Positions 7,601-18,762 of a stretch of DNA of 64,000 bases are shown here, piece after piece. Below the pieces are notes generated by a model, which ran no database searches, was not told the DNA's origin, and worked only from the letters and a program-made list of their open reading frames with translations. The first letter of the stretch is position 1; every line of letters starts with the position of its first letter. Source of the stretch: DSOI01 sp041394885 (GTDB taxonomy: Bacteria > Acidobacteriota > Terriglobia > Bryobacterales > Bryobacteraceae); assembly GCA_041394885.1 (NCBI GenBank), contig JAWKHI010000016.1, positions 1 to 64,000 of the forward strand. The letters are read 5' to 3'. Position numbers and translations under genes: made by a program.

Positions 7601-9190
7601 TTACAGCGGAATCCGCAGCCGCCCCTCTGGACCGGTCGGGATCTCCCGCGTCCCCATTTCCCCCGGTGGACCAGACAGAATGCGCGGGCGGATCACCAGC
7701 AAAGCCTCGCCGGCCTCCTCGCTCCGGTTCTCCTGCCGGAACAAGTACCCCAGCACCGGGATGCTGGCCAAGCCAGCCACTCCTGTGACGGACCGCCCGA
7801 TGTTGGACCGCGCCAGCCCCGCTACCACCGCCGCCTCGCCCATCCGCATCCGCCCCGTCGAGGTGATCTTGCGGTTGGCGATCACTGGAATCCCGTTCGC
7901 CGATTGACCGGAAAGCACCTTGTATTCGGCTTCGATGTCGAGCGTCACCTCCTCCGACGTGTGCACGTGCGGCGTGATCTTCAACACCACGCCCAAATCC
8001 TCGAAGTTGAACGTCGGCGGCGGCGTATAGGCAGTCTCCCCAGGCCCGACGGTGGCGCCGAAGTAGCCGGCCGAAAGGATCGGGTATTTGTCGCCGATGT
8101 GGAAGTTCACCACCTGCCCATCGGCGGCCCGCATCTCCGCCCTCTGGCTCGCCCGCGAGGTTCCTTTCGTGAACGCCGCGAACATCTGCAAGTCCGTCAT
8201 TCCGATACCGAGCAGCGTCTTGCCTCCGCCGAACGTGAGAAGCCGAAGGCCGCTGGCGATGTCGGGCGGGGAATTCAACAGTTCCGCCAGCCGTACCAGG
8301 GGAAAGCGCGTGGGCCACTGCAGTCCCAGGTCGAGCGTCGAGTTCCGCGCGGTTTCGATCAGCTCCACCTCGATCATCACCTCGCCCCGGTGCCGCAACA
8401 GCTCGCGAAACAACGCAACGGCGGGAATCACCTTGGAAACCTGATCGCGCGCCACGGCCACGCGATTGGAAGAGTCGATGCCGAACTTCCGCAGCTCCAT
8501 CAACTGCTGGACGCTGCGGGCGAGTTCCTGCGCCTCCTGCGTGGAAAGAGTGGTGGGGAGAGGCACCGCCACCGCGATCGAATGCTCCAACTCCTGGCGC
8601 TTCTGCTGGGTGTCCTTGGCGACCATCGCCATCTTCTCGCTCACCGGAATCAGGAACGTACCGGTGGCGGCCTGCAGCGCGTCCACCGCTTCGGCGAACT
8701 CAACCACTTCGAGGTCGAACCGCAGATCCGGCGACGGCTGATAGTCGGCGTCGAAAACGGTGGCGATGCCGTAGGCCTCGAGCACCCTTTCGCAAAGCAA
8801 CTTGGAATCGGTCCGCAGATGGAAAGTGTGGCGGCCGTCTTTGGGGCTCAGGCGCACCGGGCCTAGCGCCCGCTTCGCCTCATGCAGATCCTCGGGCGCC
8901 ACGGTGGGAAGATCCACCGGGGCCGGTGGGGGAAGCGCGCGGGGCGGCTGCGGGGTGGTTAGGGGCGCCGGCGCTCCGGCGAACCATCGAAGCGCCCGGC
9001 CGATCTTGCTCGGGCGCGGCGCATCCTGGGCGCCCATTGGGACAGCCATCGCCGCCAGAATCGCCAGCGGGAGACAGACCGAACGCCGCAACCGGTTGAG
9101 GACAGGCACCTGTAATGATGACGGCTTATCCCGCCTCCGCGTGGAAGCGGATTGTCGTGCCCACTCTGTACCCGCGATTGTGCAATACAC
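7601..9190 (-). CDS. Secretin family outer-membrane protein (type II/IV or Tad pilus type)
   Basis: The 529-residue frame opens at 9190, but the export signal (LNRLRRSVCLPLAILAAMA) only begins near residue 31, so the true start may be a GTG near 9109. Residues 90-200 hold a small N-terminal ring-building (N0/STN-like) domain with FLIPVSEKMAMVAKD. The C-terminal third is the secretin domain, with the hallmark run GIPVIANRKITSTGRMR and GEAAVVAGL ... VPVLGYLF-type closing (IPVLGYLFRQENRS). It is predicted to form a gated outer-membrane pore. The divergently transcribed AAA ATPase 116 bases away is the only likely partner here. No pilin, ATPase of the GspE class or prepilin peptidase is in the window. 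Confidence 0.85.
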   Translation of the reverse strand: MYCTIAGTEWARQSASTRRRDKPSSLQVPVLNRLRRSVCLPLAILAAMAVPMGAQDAPRPSKIGRALRWFAGAPAPLTTPQPPRALPPPAPVDLPTVAPEDLHEAKRALGPVRLSPKDGRHTFHLRTDSKLLCERVLEAYGIATVFDADYQPSPDLRFDLEVVEFAEAVDALQAATGTFLIPVSEKMAMVAKDTQQKRQELEHSIAVAVPLPTTLSTQEAQELARSVQQLMELRKFGIDSSNRVAVARDQVSKVIPAVALFRELLRHRGEVMIEVELIETARNSTLDLGLQWPTRFPLVRLAELLNSPPDIASGLRLLTFGGGKTLLGIGMTDLQMFAAFTKGTSRASQRAEMRAADGQVVNFHIGDKYPILSAGYFGATVGPGETAYTPPPTFNFEDLGVVLKITPHVHTSEEVTLDIEAEYKVLSGQSANGIPVIANRKITSTGRMRMGEAAVVAGLARSNIGRSVTGVAGLASIPVLGYLFRQENRSEEAGEALLVIRPRILSGPPGEMGTREIPTGPEGRLRIPL

Positions 9191-9306
9191 AATAACTCGT
9201 TTATGTACAGGTCGTTATCCTGTGGACGAGGGTGTGAATATCAATTCGAGCCTATTCCTGGCGGCCTGTCTGGCCGATAAAGGAAACGAGGATTTCACCC
9301 CATCCC

Positions 9307-10584
9307 ATGTCTACCATTGGCGGCTTTCGCACCGCATTCGCTCCGCCCGTTCCGCAGACCAACGAGGAGCTAGGGATTCCCGATTCCCTGGTGCTCGACT
9401 TGTGCCTGCGCCGGCTCCTGATTGAAGGTTTCAGCACGCTGAGCACGCTGTCGCGCTCCTTGCGTTTGTCGATCCCCATCGTCCAAAAGGCGTTTCAGCA
9501 GCTCCGCGGCCAGCAACTGGTGGAAGTGAAAGGCATGGTCGGCAACGACTACTCGTTCGTCCTTTCGCAGAGCGGCAAGAACCTGGCCTCGGACCGGTTT
9601 CAGATTTCGCAGTACGCCGGCGCGGCTCCGGTTTCGCTCAAGGAATACTCGGCCGCGACGCGGACGCAATCGGCGAAGGTGAGCATCGACCGTAAGGCGC
9701 TCAAGAACGCCATGTCGGATCTGGTCATCAACGACAACATGCTCGACGCGTTGGGCCCGGCTTTGATCTCGCAGAGTTCGATCTTTCTCTACGGGCCTTC
9801 CGGCAACGGCAAAACGTCGATTGCCGAGCGTATGCTGCGTGTTTACCAGGACGCTGTGCTGATTCCCTACGCCGTCGAGGTGGATAACCAGGTCATCAGC
9901 GTCTACGATCCCGTGGTTCATCAACGCATCGAGATGGATAACCCCGAGATCGACCCCCGGTGGCTGCTGTGCCGCCGCCCCTGCATCGTCGTCGGCGGCG
10001 AGCTGATTCCCAGCATGCTCGAACTGCGTCTGGACGACACCTCCGGTATCTACGCCGCGCCCCTCCAGATGAAGGCCAACAACGGCATCTTCATCATCGA
10101 CGACTTCGGCCGCCAGTTGATGTCCCCGCGCGACCTGCTCAATCGCTGGATCGTCCCGCTGGACCGTCGTGTCGATTACCTGACGCTCCGCTACGGCGTT
10201 AAATTCCAGATCCCGTTCGAACTCATGGTGGTGTTCTCCACCAACCTCGACCCCAGCGATCTGGCCGACGAAGCCTTCCTCCGCCGTATCCACAACAAGA
10301 TTCTCATTGATGCCGTCGACGCCCAAGCGTTTGACCAGATCTTCCAGCGTGTGGTCAGCGCCAAGCGCGTCCCGGTGGAAAAAGACAGTTGCGAATACCT
10401 CCGCACACTGTGCGGCGCCGGCGGCCGACGCGAACTCCGCGCTTGCTATCCGATGGATATCTGCAACATCCTTGTCTCGATCAGCGAATACGAGCGGAAG
10501 CCGATCCGTATGACCCACGACGATCTGGAGCGTGCGGTGGATCTGTACTTCGCCAAGAGCAAGGAATTCGCCGTCGGCACCTAG
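9307..10584 (+). CDS. AAA+ ATPase with N-terminal helical/winged domain
   Basis: The product has 425 residues. Residues 20-100 look like a winged-helix domain (LSTLSRSLRLSIPIVQKAFQ). The ATPase core follows: Walker A GPSGNGKTS near residue 160, Walker B FIIDDFG near 262, sensor-1 VVFSTNLD near 312, and an arginine finger in DEAFLRRIHNKI. It has no signal peptide or membrane segment. Acidobacterial genomes often place this ATPase type beside Tad/Flp pilus or secretin genes; here a secretin gene is divergent. An ATP-driven remodelling or regulatory role with that secretin is a reasonable inference, but not shown. Confidence 0.82.
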   Translation: MSTIGGFRTAFAPPVPQTNEELGIPDSLVLDLCLRRLLIEGFSTLSTLSRSLRLSIPIVQKAFQQLRGQQLVEVKGMVGNDYSFVLSQSGKNLASDRFQISQYAGAAPVSLKEYSAATRTQSAKVSIDRKALKNAMSDLVINDNMLDALGPALISQSSIFLYGPSGNGKTSIAERMLRVYQDAVLIPYAVEVDNQVISVYDPVVHQRIEMDNPEIDPRWLLCRRPCIVVGGELIPSMLELRLDDTSGIYAAPLQMKANNGIFIIDDFGRQLMSPRDLLNRWIVPLDRRVDYLTLRYGVKFQIPFELMVVFSTNLDPSDLADEAFLRRIHNKILIDAVDAQAFDQIFQRVVSAKRVPVEKDSCEYLRTLCGAGGRRELRACYPMDICNILVSISEYERKPIRMTHDDLERAVDLYFAKSKEFAVGT

Positions 10585-10927
10585 TGTAGTGTCCCGAAAC
10601 AGAACTGGACAACTCATCCCGCGCGGGCCCATCGAGTAGACCGATTCCCAGCCGAGACGACGGTAGAACGGGAATCGACGGGCGTGTGATTTCGTCCGCT
10701 TCAACATGCCGAGCCGGATCGCCGGCATGGTGGGTTCGCGTCAATCATTAAATCCGAACCGTTCTATCCGCATCTGCAACACTTGACTGGCGTCCTAAAG
10801 CGGGCGCCCTCAAGCTGCTACCACGATGGGTAGCGAGAAATCCGCGCCCTATAGTGGCGAGTTGATCGCGGAGCGGCCGCTACACCTGCCGTGAACGTAC
10901 GCCCTGCTCGATCAAGGAGAACTACAA
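10585..10927. other. Intergenic region before broken katG
   Basis: No gene is recognised in these 343 bases. There is an imperfect hairpin with arms CGATTCCC (10642-10649) and GGGAATCG (10670-10677). A strong ribosome-binding site AAGGAG (10914-10919) lies 8 bases before the katG ATG, so the katG start is well defined even though the gene is broken. No transposase or complete terminal repeat was seen. Confidence 0.5.
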
Positions 10928-13130
<2,203 letters not shown>

Positions 13131-13158
13131 TGAGTTTGGATAGATTAGCGTGATGGAC

Positions 13159-13180
13159 GGGCGAGGCTCAGGCCCCGCCC
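13159..13180. terminator. Hairpin between convergent katG and receptor genes
   Basis: GGGCGAGGC and GCCCCGCCC flank a four-base TCAG loop, a nine-pair stem with one mismatch. It lies in the 62-base gap between two converging genes. There is no T-run on either side, so a role in stopping transcription is only suggested. Confidence 0.35.
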
Positions 13181-13192
13181 ACCTCCGACTCC

Positions 13193-16100
13193 TCAGAAGT
13201 TGACCTTCACCGCAAACTGCATCAGCCGCGCGTTGGTGACTGTTCGCGTTATCTGACCGAAATTCGTACTCGTGATATCCAACACGGGCGCGGCGAAGTT
13301 GGTCTTGTTGAGTGCGTTGAAGACTTCCCAACGGAACTCGAGTTCCTTACCTTCGGCCACCCGCGCCCGCTTCATCAGGCTCATGTCGAGGATCACCCGT
13401 TGCGGACCGAACAACGGCGTCTGGCCGAGCGCGCCCAAGCTGCCGGAATCAGGCAGATCGAACAGTCCCTGTTTCGCGCCGGAATCGGTGCAACGTCCGC
13501 CGAGAAACGCCGATGTGCATGGGTCGATCCAGAAGAGGCTTCCGCCCACGCTGCGAGTGCCGGTCATCGCGCGGATGTCGCCGCGGGTGGCGTTCTGCGT
13601 GAGATTGACCGTGTTGTCGTCGGAGACCGCGGTGCGGTAGAAGGTCCCGATGTTGGATGTCACCGAAAGCGGGCGGCCGCTGCGCCAAGTCAGCAGACCT
13701 CCCATTTGCCAGCCGCCGAGCAAGGCATCGGCGGCGCCTTTCAGATTCCAGCGCCTGCCGTTGCCGAGTGGGAGTTCGTACAACCAGTTGGTGTTGAACT
13801 GGTGGCGGGGCATGAACTCGAGCTTGCTATAGGTGGGATTCACGACGCCTGAGGCTCGGGTGTCGTTGACGAGTGTGTTCTCGTCGCCGTCGAAGTCACT
13901 GAGCGCCTTGTTCCATGTGTAATTGGCCTGGACGGCGAGTCCGCGCGCGAACCTTCGCCGCAGTTCGATTTCCAACCCGTGATAGTTCGAAAAGCTCGAA
14001 TTCACCATCGCGCGGGCGCTGGCCACGAACGGATTCGCCATGAAGAAGTTGGCTGGCAGCCGGCCGCGGAGCACCTGCCCCCAGAAACTGCCGCCGCGAA
14101 TGAGCGCCTGGCCGGAGCTCGGCCTCGACGTTTCCACTTGTGTGAGCCGATGGACGAACTGCCCGGTTTCATTGCGCTCGAGCGCGCTCACCAAACCAGC
14201 GCGATTGCGCAGGCGGGTGGGGTCGCCGGCGAGCAGGGTAGTCATCAGAGGGTTGGCGGTGATGCAGGCGGCGCCGGTGGCATCGTCGAAACGGCCGGAA
14301 AAGCCGGATCCGTTGTTGCAGGAAAGATTGGCCTGCGCGATGCGGAACGAATCGAGGAATGTCTGTCCGGAGACGCCGTCGCGGGCGCCGACGTTGATCT
14401 CGTTGTAGTCTGCCACGCGCCGCAGCCCCACGCCGCGATTGCCCACGTAGCGGACTTCCGCCGTCCATGCCGGCGAAATCTCACGCGAGATTCCGAAGGT
14501 CCATTCGTTGTAGTACGGCGTGCCGAGGTTCTGGTCGAACGCGCGAAAGTCGATCGTGCTCGAATCGAGCACGCTGCGCGAACTGGGCAGCGCGAACTCG
14601 GGAGTCGCGGGCAACACCGGATTCGAACCACTGATGTCACGCAGCAGCGACGGGCCCCGCCCACCGGCGCAATTGCCGTCGATGGGGATACAAGCGCGAT
14701 TCACCTCCAGCCCTTCGTTGTCGTCGATGTTGCCGTCCACAACGGCGTAGGCGTCCTGCATGTAGCTCATGCGGAAGCCCGCGCGGATGCTGGTGCGCCC
14801 ATCTTTGAAGGGGTCCCATGCGAAGCTGACCACGGGTCCGAAGTTGTTCCAGTCGTTGTTCCACAGCGGCGGTCCGCTTTTGGAAGCGGCGGGAAAGTAC
14901 TGCGTAGCGCAGGTTTCGAGTAGCCGCGTGGCGTTGGCCGCGGTCGGAGCGAGTGCTCCGCCGAGCATCGGGCAGGGCGTTCCGGAGAGCGTGCCGGGAT
15001 TGTGGAACCCCTGGCTGCCGGAGATCCCATACACCGACGACAGGCCGCCTTGCGGCGCCAGCGCCAAGCCGTTGGACTCATACGGAACGGCGGCGTACTC
15101 CCACCGCAGACCCAGATTCAGGGTGAGGTTCGGCCTCAGCCTCCAACTGTCGTTGAAGAAGAGGTCCAGTTCGTTGTTCCCCCATGACCGCACGTTCGGA
15201 TACAGCGGTACGAAGCCGGACGTCAGCGAACTGACGTTGAAGCGCTGCCTGATTTCGCCGGCTGCTCCAACGAGATTGTTCATGAGGTCCCGCGCGGTCT
15301 CGGCGTCATTGGTGTTGATCGCGCGCGCGCCGGCGGTGCGCGTCAGGTCCGTGTTGGAAAAACCGGGCGCGTTGTCATCGTCATCCAAACCGATGGTTCC
15401 GGCCGCGTTCACGCCGGCGAACGAGTAGCCGGTGAGATACCGGTTGCGGAACTCGCCGCCGAACTTCAGTTGATGCCCACCGCGCATCCAGTTGGCTACG
15501 TTGCGGACATGGACCACGCGATTGTCGCGCGCGTTGGTATTGCCGTCCACGTCGTAGGGATCGTAGATGGTATTCAAGTCCAGAATGTAGGGAGTGCCGA
15601 AGGGCTGCTTGTACAGGAACGCGTTCTCGCCGCCGAGGAAACCGAAGCGGAACTCGTTGACCAGCGTGGGCGTCAACGTGGAGGTGAGCGTCGCGCTGAC
15701 GCCTTTCGACAGCGTGTCGCGCGTCCCAAGCGGACCCTGCGCGGGATACGGCGGTTCGCGGTCATTGATGTAGTCGCCGTCGATGCGGCGGTCCACATAA
15801 TTGAGGGTCGCGTAGAAGTTGTGCTTGTCGTTGATGCGATGGTCCAGCCGGATGGATGGCAAATGCTCCGCGGTGATGGACTTGGCGTTGAAGCGGAAGC
15901 CCGCGGTGTTCAGTCCATCGCCGATGTCGGTGTTGTTGGGAAGTGGAATTACACCGAATACCGTGTCACGGATAAAAGGATCGAACGTCGGCCGGGCGCC
16001 GCCGGTGAAGCGGCTGTCGAGGCAATCGCGGCCGAGAGCGGTGACGCCGCACGACATCAGGTCCACGGCGCGGATGCGGTCCGCGTTGGCGGCGACGTTT

Positions 16101-17179
16101 TCGGGTGTGGTGCGCAGGCCGTCGAGGAAGCGGAACATGCCTTGGCGCGCTTCCGGAGTGTATACGAGGCGATTCACTGGCGTCCCGCGGGATTCACGGG
16201 TCTGCTGGTAGCCCAGGTAGAAAAAGGTGCGGTCCTTCAGAATCGGCCCCCCGATGCGTCCGCCGAACTGATTGCGGTTGAGCGGCGGGGTCTCCACCTT
16301 CGGCGAGGCGCTGTTGTTGAAGAACTCGTTGGCGCTGAAGGCGGAGTTGCGGTTGAACCAAAAGAGGGATCCGTGGATTCGGTTGGAGCCTCCGCGAGTG
16401 ACCGCGTTGATTTGCGCGCCGCCGCGGCTGTACTCGGCGGAGGCGAGTCCGGTGACGACACGAAATTCCTGAACGTTCTCCGCAGCCATGGCGAGTAAGG
16501 GCTGGTCGATCATCACCGAGGAGGCGCGATTGAGGTTGTCCTGGGTGTCGATGCCGTCGAGCGTCATGTTGATGGCGCGGTGGCGTTGGCCGTGAACGAT
16601 CAGCTTGTCGCCTTGTCCATCCGGAGTGCGCTCGAAGTAAACGCCGGTTTGCTGCAGCGCCAGTTCTACCGCGTTGCGGCCATTGAGGGGAAGCTCGAGA
16701 ACGCGCTTGTTGTCGACGACGGTGCCGATTTCGGCGTCCACGGTGTTGATCTGCACTTGCGCCAGGTCCGCGCTGACGGTGATCTCCTCCTGCACCGTCC
16801 CGACTTGCATGGCGATCGCGACCGCGGCCGTGCCGCCCACCTCCACCATGACGTCTTCGATCACGGCGCGGCGGAATCCGGCTGCTTCGGCCGCGAGGCG
16901 ATAGCGGCCCAGGCGGACGCTCGGAATGGCAAAGCCGCCGTCGGCTCCCGACTGGCCGCGGAACACGGCATTGGTTTCCACGTGCGTGGCGGTGAGGGCG
17001 ACGCCGGGAATTCGCGCCCCGGCCGGATCGGAGACGACGCCCTCGATCCGTCCCGTCACCTGCTGGGCAGCGGCCGGGAAGAGTGTGGCCAGAAGCATCG
17101 CGGCGCACAACAGGCGATAGGCGCGGATGGTGAAGAATCCGATGTCGAAAGGACCCCAAAATGAATAGACACTAATCAT
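13193..17179 (-). CDS. TonB-dependent receptor, Oar-like, with N-terminal carboxypeptidase-regulatory domain
   Basis: The protein has 1328 residues. After a signal peptide (LLCAAMLLATLFPAAAQQ) there is a CarboxypepD_reg (Cna-B-like) domain of about 85 residues starting TGRIEGVVSDPAGARIPG. A plug domain follows, with LPLNGRNAVELAL and SAEYSRGGAQINAVTRGG. The long C-terminal half is a beta-barrel with repeated Asn/aromatic strands, and it ends in an aromatic residue (VKVNF), typical of outer-membrane insertion. Family knowledge: these receptors import glycans or other large substrates and are massively expanded in Solibacter-like bacteria. No SusD partner is seen. The first residues are uncertain because no clear ribosome site precedes 17179; an ATG near 17095 is the alternative. 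It lies 69 bases behind the upstream dehydratase gene on the same strand. Confidence 0.92.
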   Translation of the reverse strand: MISVYSFWGPFDIGFFTIRAYRLLCAAMLLATLFPAAAQQVTGRIEGVVSDPAGARIPGVALTATHVETNAVFRGQSGADGGFAIPSVRLGRYRLAAEAAGFRRAVIEDVMVEVGGTAAVAIAMQVGTVQEEITVSADLAQVQINTVDAEIGTVVDNKRVLELPLNGRNAVELALQQTGVYFERTPDGQGDKLIVHGQRHRAINMTLDGIDTQDNLNRASSVMIDQPLLAMAAENVQEFRVVTGLASAEYSRGGAQINAVTRGGSNRIHGSLFWFNRNSAFSANEFFNNSASPKVETPPLNRNQFGGRIGGPILKDRTFFYLGYQQTRESRGTPVNRLVYTPEARQGMFRFLDGLRTTPENVAANADRIRAVDLMSCGVTALGRDCLDSRFTGGARPTFDPFIRDTVFGVIPLPNNTDIGDGLNTAGFRFNAKSITAEHLPSIRLDHRINDKHNFYATLNYVDRRIDGDYINDREPPYPAQGPLGTRDTLSKGVSATLTSTLTPTLVNEFRFGFLGGENAFLYKQPFGTPYILDLNTIYDPYDVDGNTNARDNRVVHVRNVANWMRGGHQLKFGGEFRNRYLTGYSFAGVNAAGTIGLDDDDNAPGFSNTDLTRTAGARAINTNDAETARDLMNNLVGAAGEIRQRFNVSSLTSGFVPLYPNVRSWGNNELDLFFNDSWRLRPNLTLNLGLRWEYAAVPYESNGLALAPQGGLSSVYGISGSQGFHNPGTLSGTPCPMLGGALAPTAANATRLLETCATQYFPAASKSGPPLWNNDWNNFGPVVSFAWDPFKDGRTSIRAGFRMSYMQDAYAVVDGNIDDNEGLEVNRACIPIDGNCAGGRGPSLLRDISGSNPVLPATPEFALPSSRSVLDSSTIDFRAFDQNLGTPYYNEWTFGISREISPAWTAEVRYVGNRGVGLRRVADYNEINVGARDGVSGQTFLDSFRIAQANLSCNNGSGFSGRFDDATGAACITANPLMTTLLAGDPTRLRNRAGLVSALERNETGQFVHRLTQVETSRPSSGQALIRGGSFWGQVLRGRLPANFFMANPFVASARAMVNSSFSNYHGLEIELRRRFARGLAVQANYTWNKALSDFDGDENTLVNDTRASGVVNPTYSKLEFMPRHQFNTNWLYELPLGNGRRWNLKGAADALLGGWQMGGLLTWRSGRPLSVTSNIGTFYRTAVSDDNTVNLTQNATRGDIRAMTGTRSVGGSLFWIDPCTSAFLGGRCTDSGAKQGLFDLPDSGSLGALGQTPLFGPQRVILDMSLMKRARVAEGKELEFRWEVFNALNKTNFAAPVLDITSTNFGQITRTVTNARLMQFAVKVNF

Positions 17180-17248
17180 GCTTACGCGTAGATTAGCATG
17201 GCGCTCGCGAGTACGGGCACCAGGGGTGACGGTAAGTACGAACCGGCG

Positions 17249-18466
17249 CTACCAGTCGATGACGGATCCGTCGTCGGGATCAAACTGGGTCCGATAGGGA
17301 CGCGGCTCGCCCACCTGGGCCATCAGCTTGTTCTCGTCGATCGTAATCCCAAGCCCGGGTTCGGTGAGCAGCGGCCGGTGGCCGTCTTTCACGGGCGGGA
17401 GCGGCTTCGCCAGCAGATCCTCGTATTCATTGTCGCCGCGCTCCTGAATGAGGAAGTTCGGAATCGAAGCGGCGATCTGCAGACTGGCGGCGAGCGAACA
17501 GGGGCCCTGCGGATTGTGCGGCGCGAGTGGCGTGTAGTAAGCCTCCGCCATACCGGCGATGATTTTCAGCTCCGTGATGCCTCCGGCGTAACAGACGTCC
17601 GGCTGGAGGATCGACGCGGCTCGCTTCTCGATGATTTCGCGGAAACCCCACTTGGTGAAGATGCGCTCGCCCGTGGCGATGGGAATGTGGGTCTTTTTCG
17701 CCAATTCCGCCATCACGTCCACGTTGAGAGCCTGGACGATCTCTTCGTAGAACCACGGATGATACGGTTCGAGCGCCTTCATCATCACCATCGCGGTGGG
17801 CGGCTGCACCGCGCCGTGGAACTCGACTCCGATATCGACGCCAGACCCCACTTTCTCGCGCAGGGCCTTGAACCGCTCGGTTACTTCGTCCACGAACTTC
17901 TGGCCTTCGTTGTACTTGAACGGAGAGCGCCGCGTGCCCCGCAGGCCCACCTTCATCGCGTTCACGCCGGTCTTTTCGCTGACGGTGCCGTAGACGCGTA
18001 CGCGGTCCCGCGTGGGTCCGCCCATCAGTTTGTGGACGGGCACGCCGTACACCTTGCCTTTGATATCCCAGAGGGCCTGATCGATCCCGCTCGAGATAGC
18101 GGTCTTGATGGGTCCGCCGCGGTAGAAGGCGCCGCGATGGATCGCCTGCCAGTGGTACACCACACGGCAGGGATCCTGGCCGATGAGATAGTTGCCCACT
18201 TCGAGCGCGCCGGCCGCGCACGCCTTGGCATCGTCTTTCAACATCTCGCCCCAACCGGTGATGCCGGCGTCGGTGGAGATTTTCACGAAGACCCACGAGT
18301 TCTTCAAAACGAAGGTCTCGATCTTGGTTACCTTGATGCTGTCGTTGGGGCCGACCGCGGCGGCATCGGTGCGCTCAGCGGTGAAGGTGGCGTCCAGGCC
18401 GCCCACCAGCGCCGGCACAACCAGTCCCTTCAACCAAGCTCGCCGGTTCGTCTTTGCCTGTGTCAT
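17249..18466 (-). CDS. Enolase-superfamily (galactonate dehydratase-like) protein, Tat-exported
   Basis: The 405-residue protein begins with a twin-arginine-type signal (NRRAWLKGLV). The fold is mandelate racemase/muconate lactonizing enzyme. Sugar-acid dehydratase residues are visible: IGVEFHGAVQ (the usual metal-ligand Asp is Glu here, followed by the His), FYEEIV, ATGERIFTKWGF and LAPHNPQGP with the catalytic His. This pattern is closest to D-galactonate dehydratase (DgoD) and related gluconate/galactonate enzymes, but export to the periplasm and the Asp-to-Glu change make the substrate uncertain. The start codon overlaps the stop of the short upstream frame (ATGA). The receptor gene follows after 69 bases. 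Confidence 0.85.
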   Translation of the reverse strand: MTQAKTNRRAWLKGLVVPALVGGLDATFTAERTDAAAVGPNDSIKVTKIETFVLKNSWVFVKISTDAGITGWGEMLKDDAKACAAGALEVGNYLIGQDPCRVVYHWQAIHRGAFYRGGPIKTAISSGIDQALWDIKGKVYGVPVHKLMGGPTRDRVRVYGTVSEKTGVNAMKVGLRGTRRSPFKYNEGQKFVDEVTERFKALREKVGSGVDIGVEFHGAVQPPTAMVMMKALEPYHPWFYEEIVQALNVDVMAELAKKTHIPIATGERIFTKWGFREIIEKRAASILQPDVCYAGGITELKIIAGMAEAYYTPLAPHNPQGPCSLAASLQIAASIPNFLIQERGDNEYEDLLAKPLPPVKDGHRPLLTEPGLGITIDENKLMAQVGEPRPYRTQFDPDDGSVIDW

Positions 18467-18762
18467 GGCTGCAATCTTCGCACACGGGCACGGCCGATGT
18501 CAGTGGCGGGAAATGGTGTACGACGCGGCAGAACCGTTTTGTTGAGGTAAACTTCGAGATCGTCATAGGAGAGCACGGTGGCGGTCATCGATCGCGCCTC
18601 CGGACGCCCGAGGATCAGATCGAACGAGTGCGCGGGAACATTCGTCCGAAACGTCTCACTCGTGGAAGCGCGCCGGCCGCCGCGCCGCTGTTGTCCCGCC
18701 AGGACAACGCAGACCCCGAGCGCGAGCAGCAACGCCGGGCCTCCCGGCGCCAATCTCTTCAT
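18463..18762 (-). pseudogene. Truncated paralogue of the adjacent phosphatase N-terminus
   Basis: This 99-residue frame has a signal peptide (LLALGVCVVLAGQQRRGG) and then a segment, LILGRPEARSMTATVLS, that parallels the upstream gene's QILGRPTARSIALSVLS at the same distance from the signal. A second match follows (VYLNKT against VYTNKT). After that the homology stops and no catalytic motif is present. It is therefore most simply a duplicated and truncated copy of the purple-acid-phosphatase N-terminal domain. Both ends overlap neighbours by ATGA, so it is still translated in register within the operon. It could be a small secreted domain that has been kept. Confidence 0.5.

Noticed and set aside
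7409..8866. 485-codon rightward frame
   Set aside because: Antisense to the secretin gene, with His/Arg-rich composition and no motif.
9370..10728. 452-codon leftward frame
   Set aside because: Antisense to the AAA ATPase, whose Walker motifs are intact.
10585..10927. Insertion-sequence remnant before katG
   Set aside because: Only a short imperfect hairpin is present; no transposase fragment, terminal repeat pair or target duplication was found.
14615..14640. GGATTCGAACC resembling a tRNA T-arm
   Set aside because: It is inside the receptor coding sequence, and no acceptor stem or anticodon arm can be built around it.
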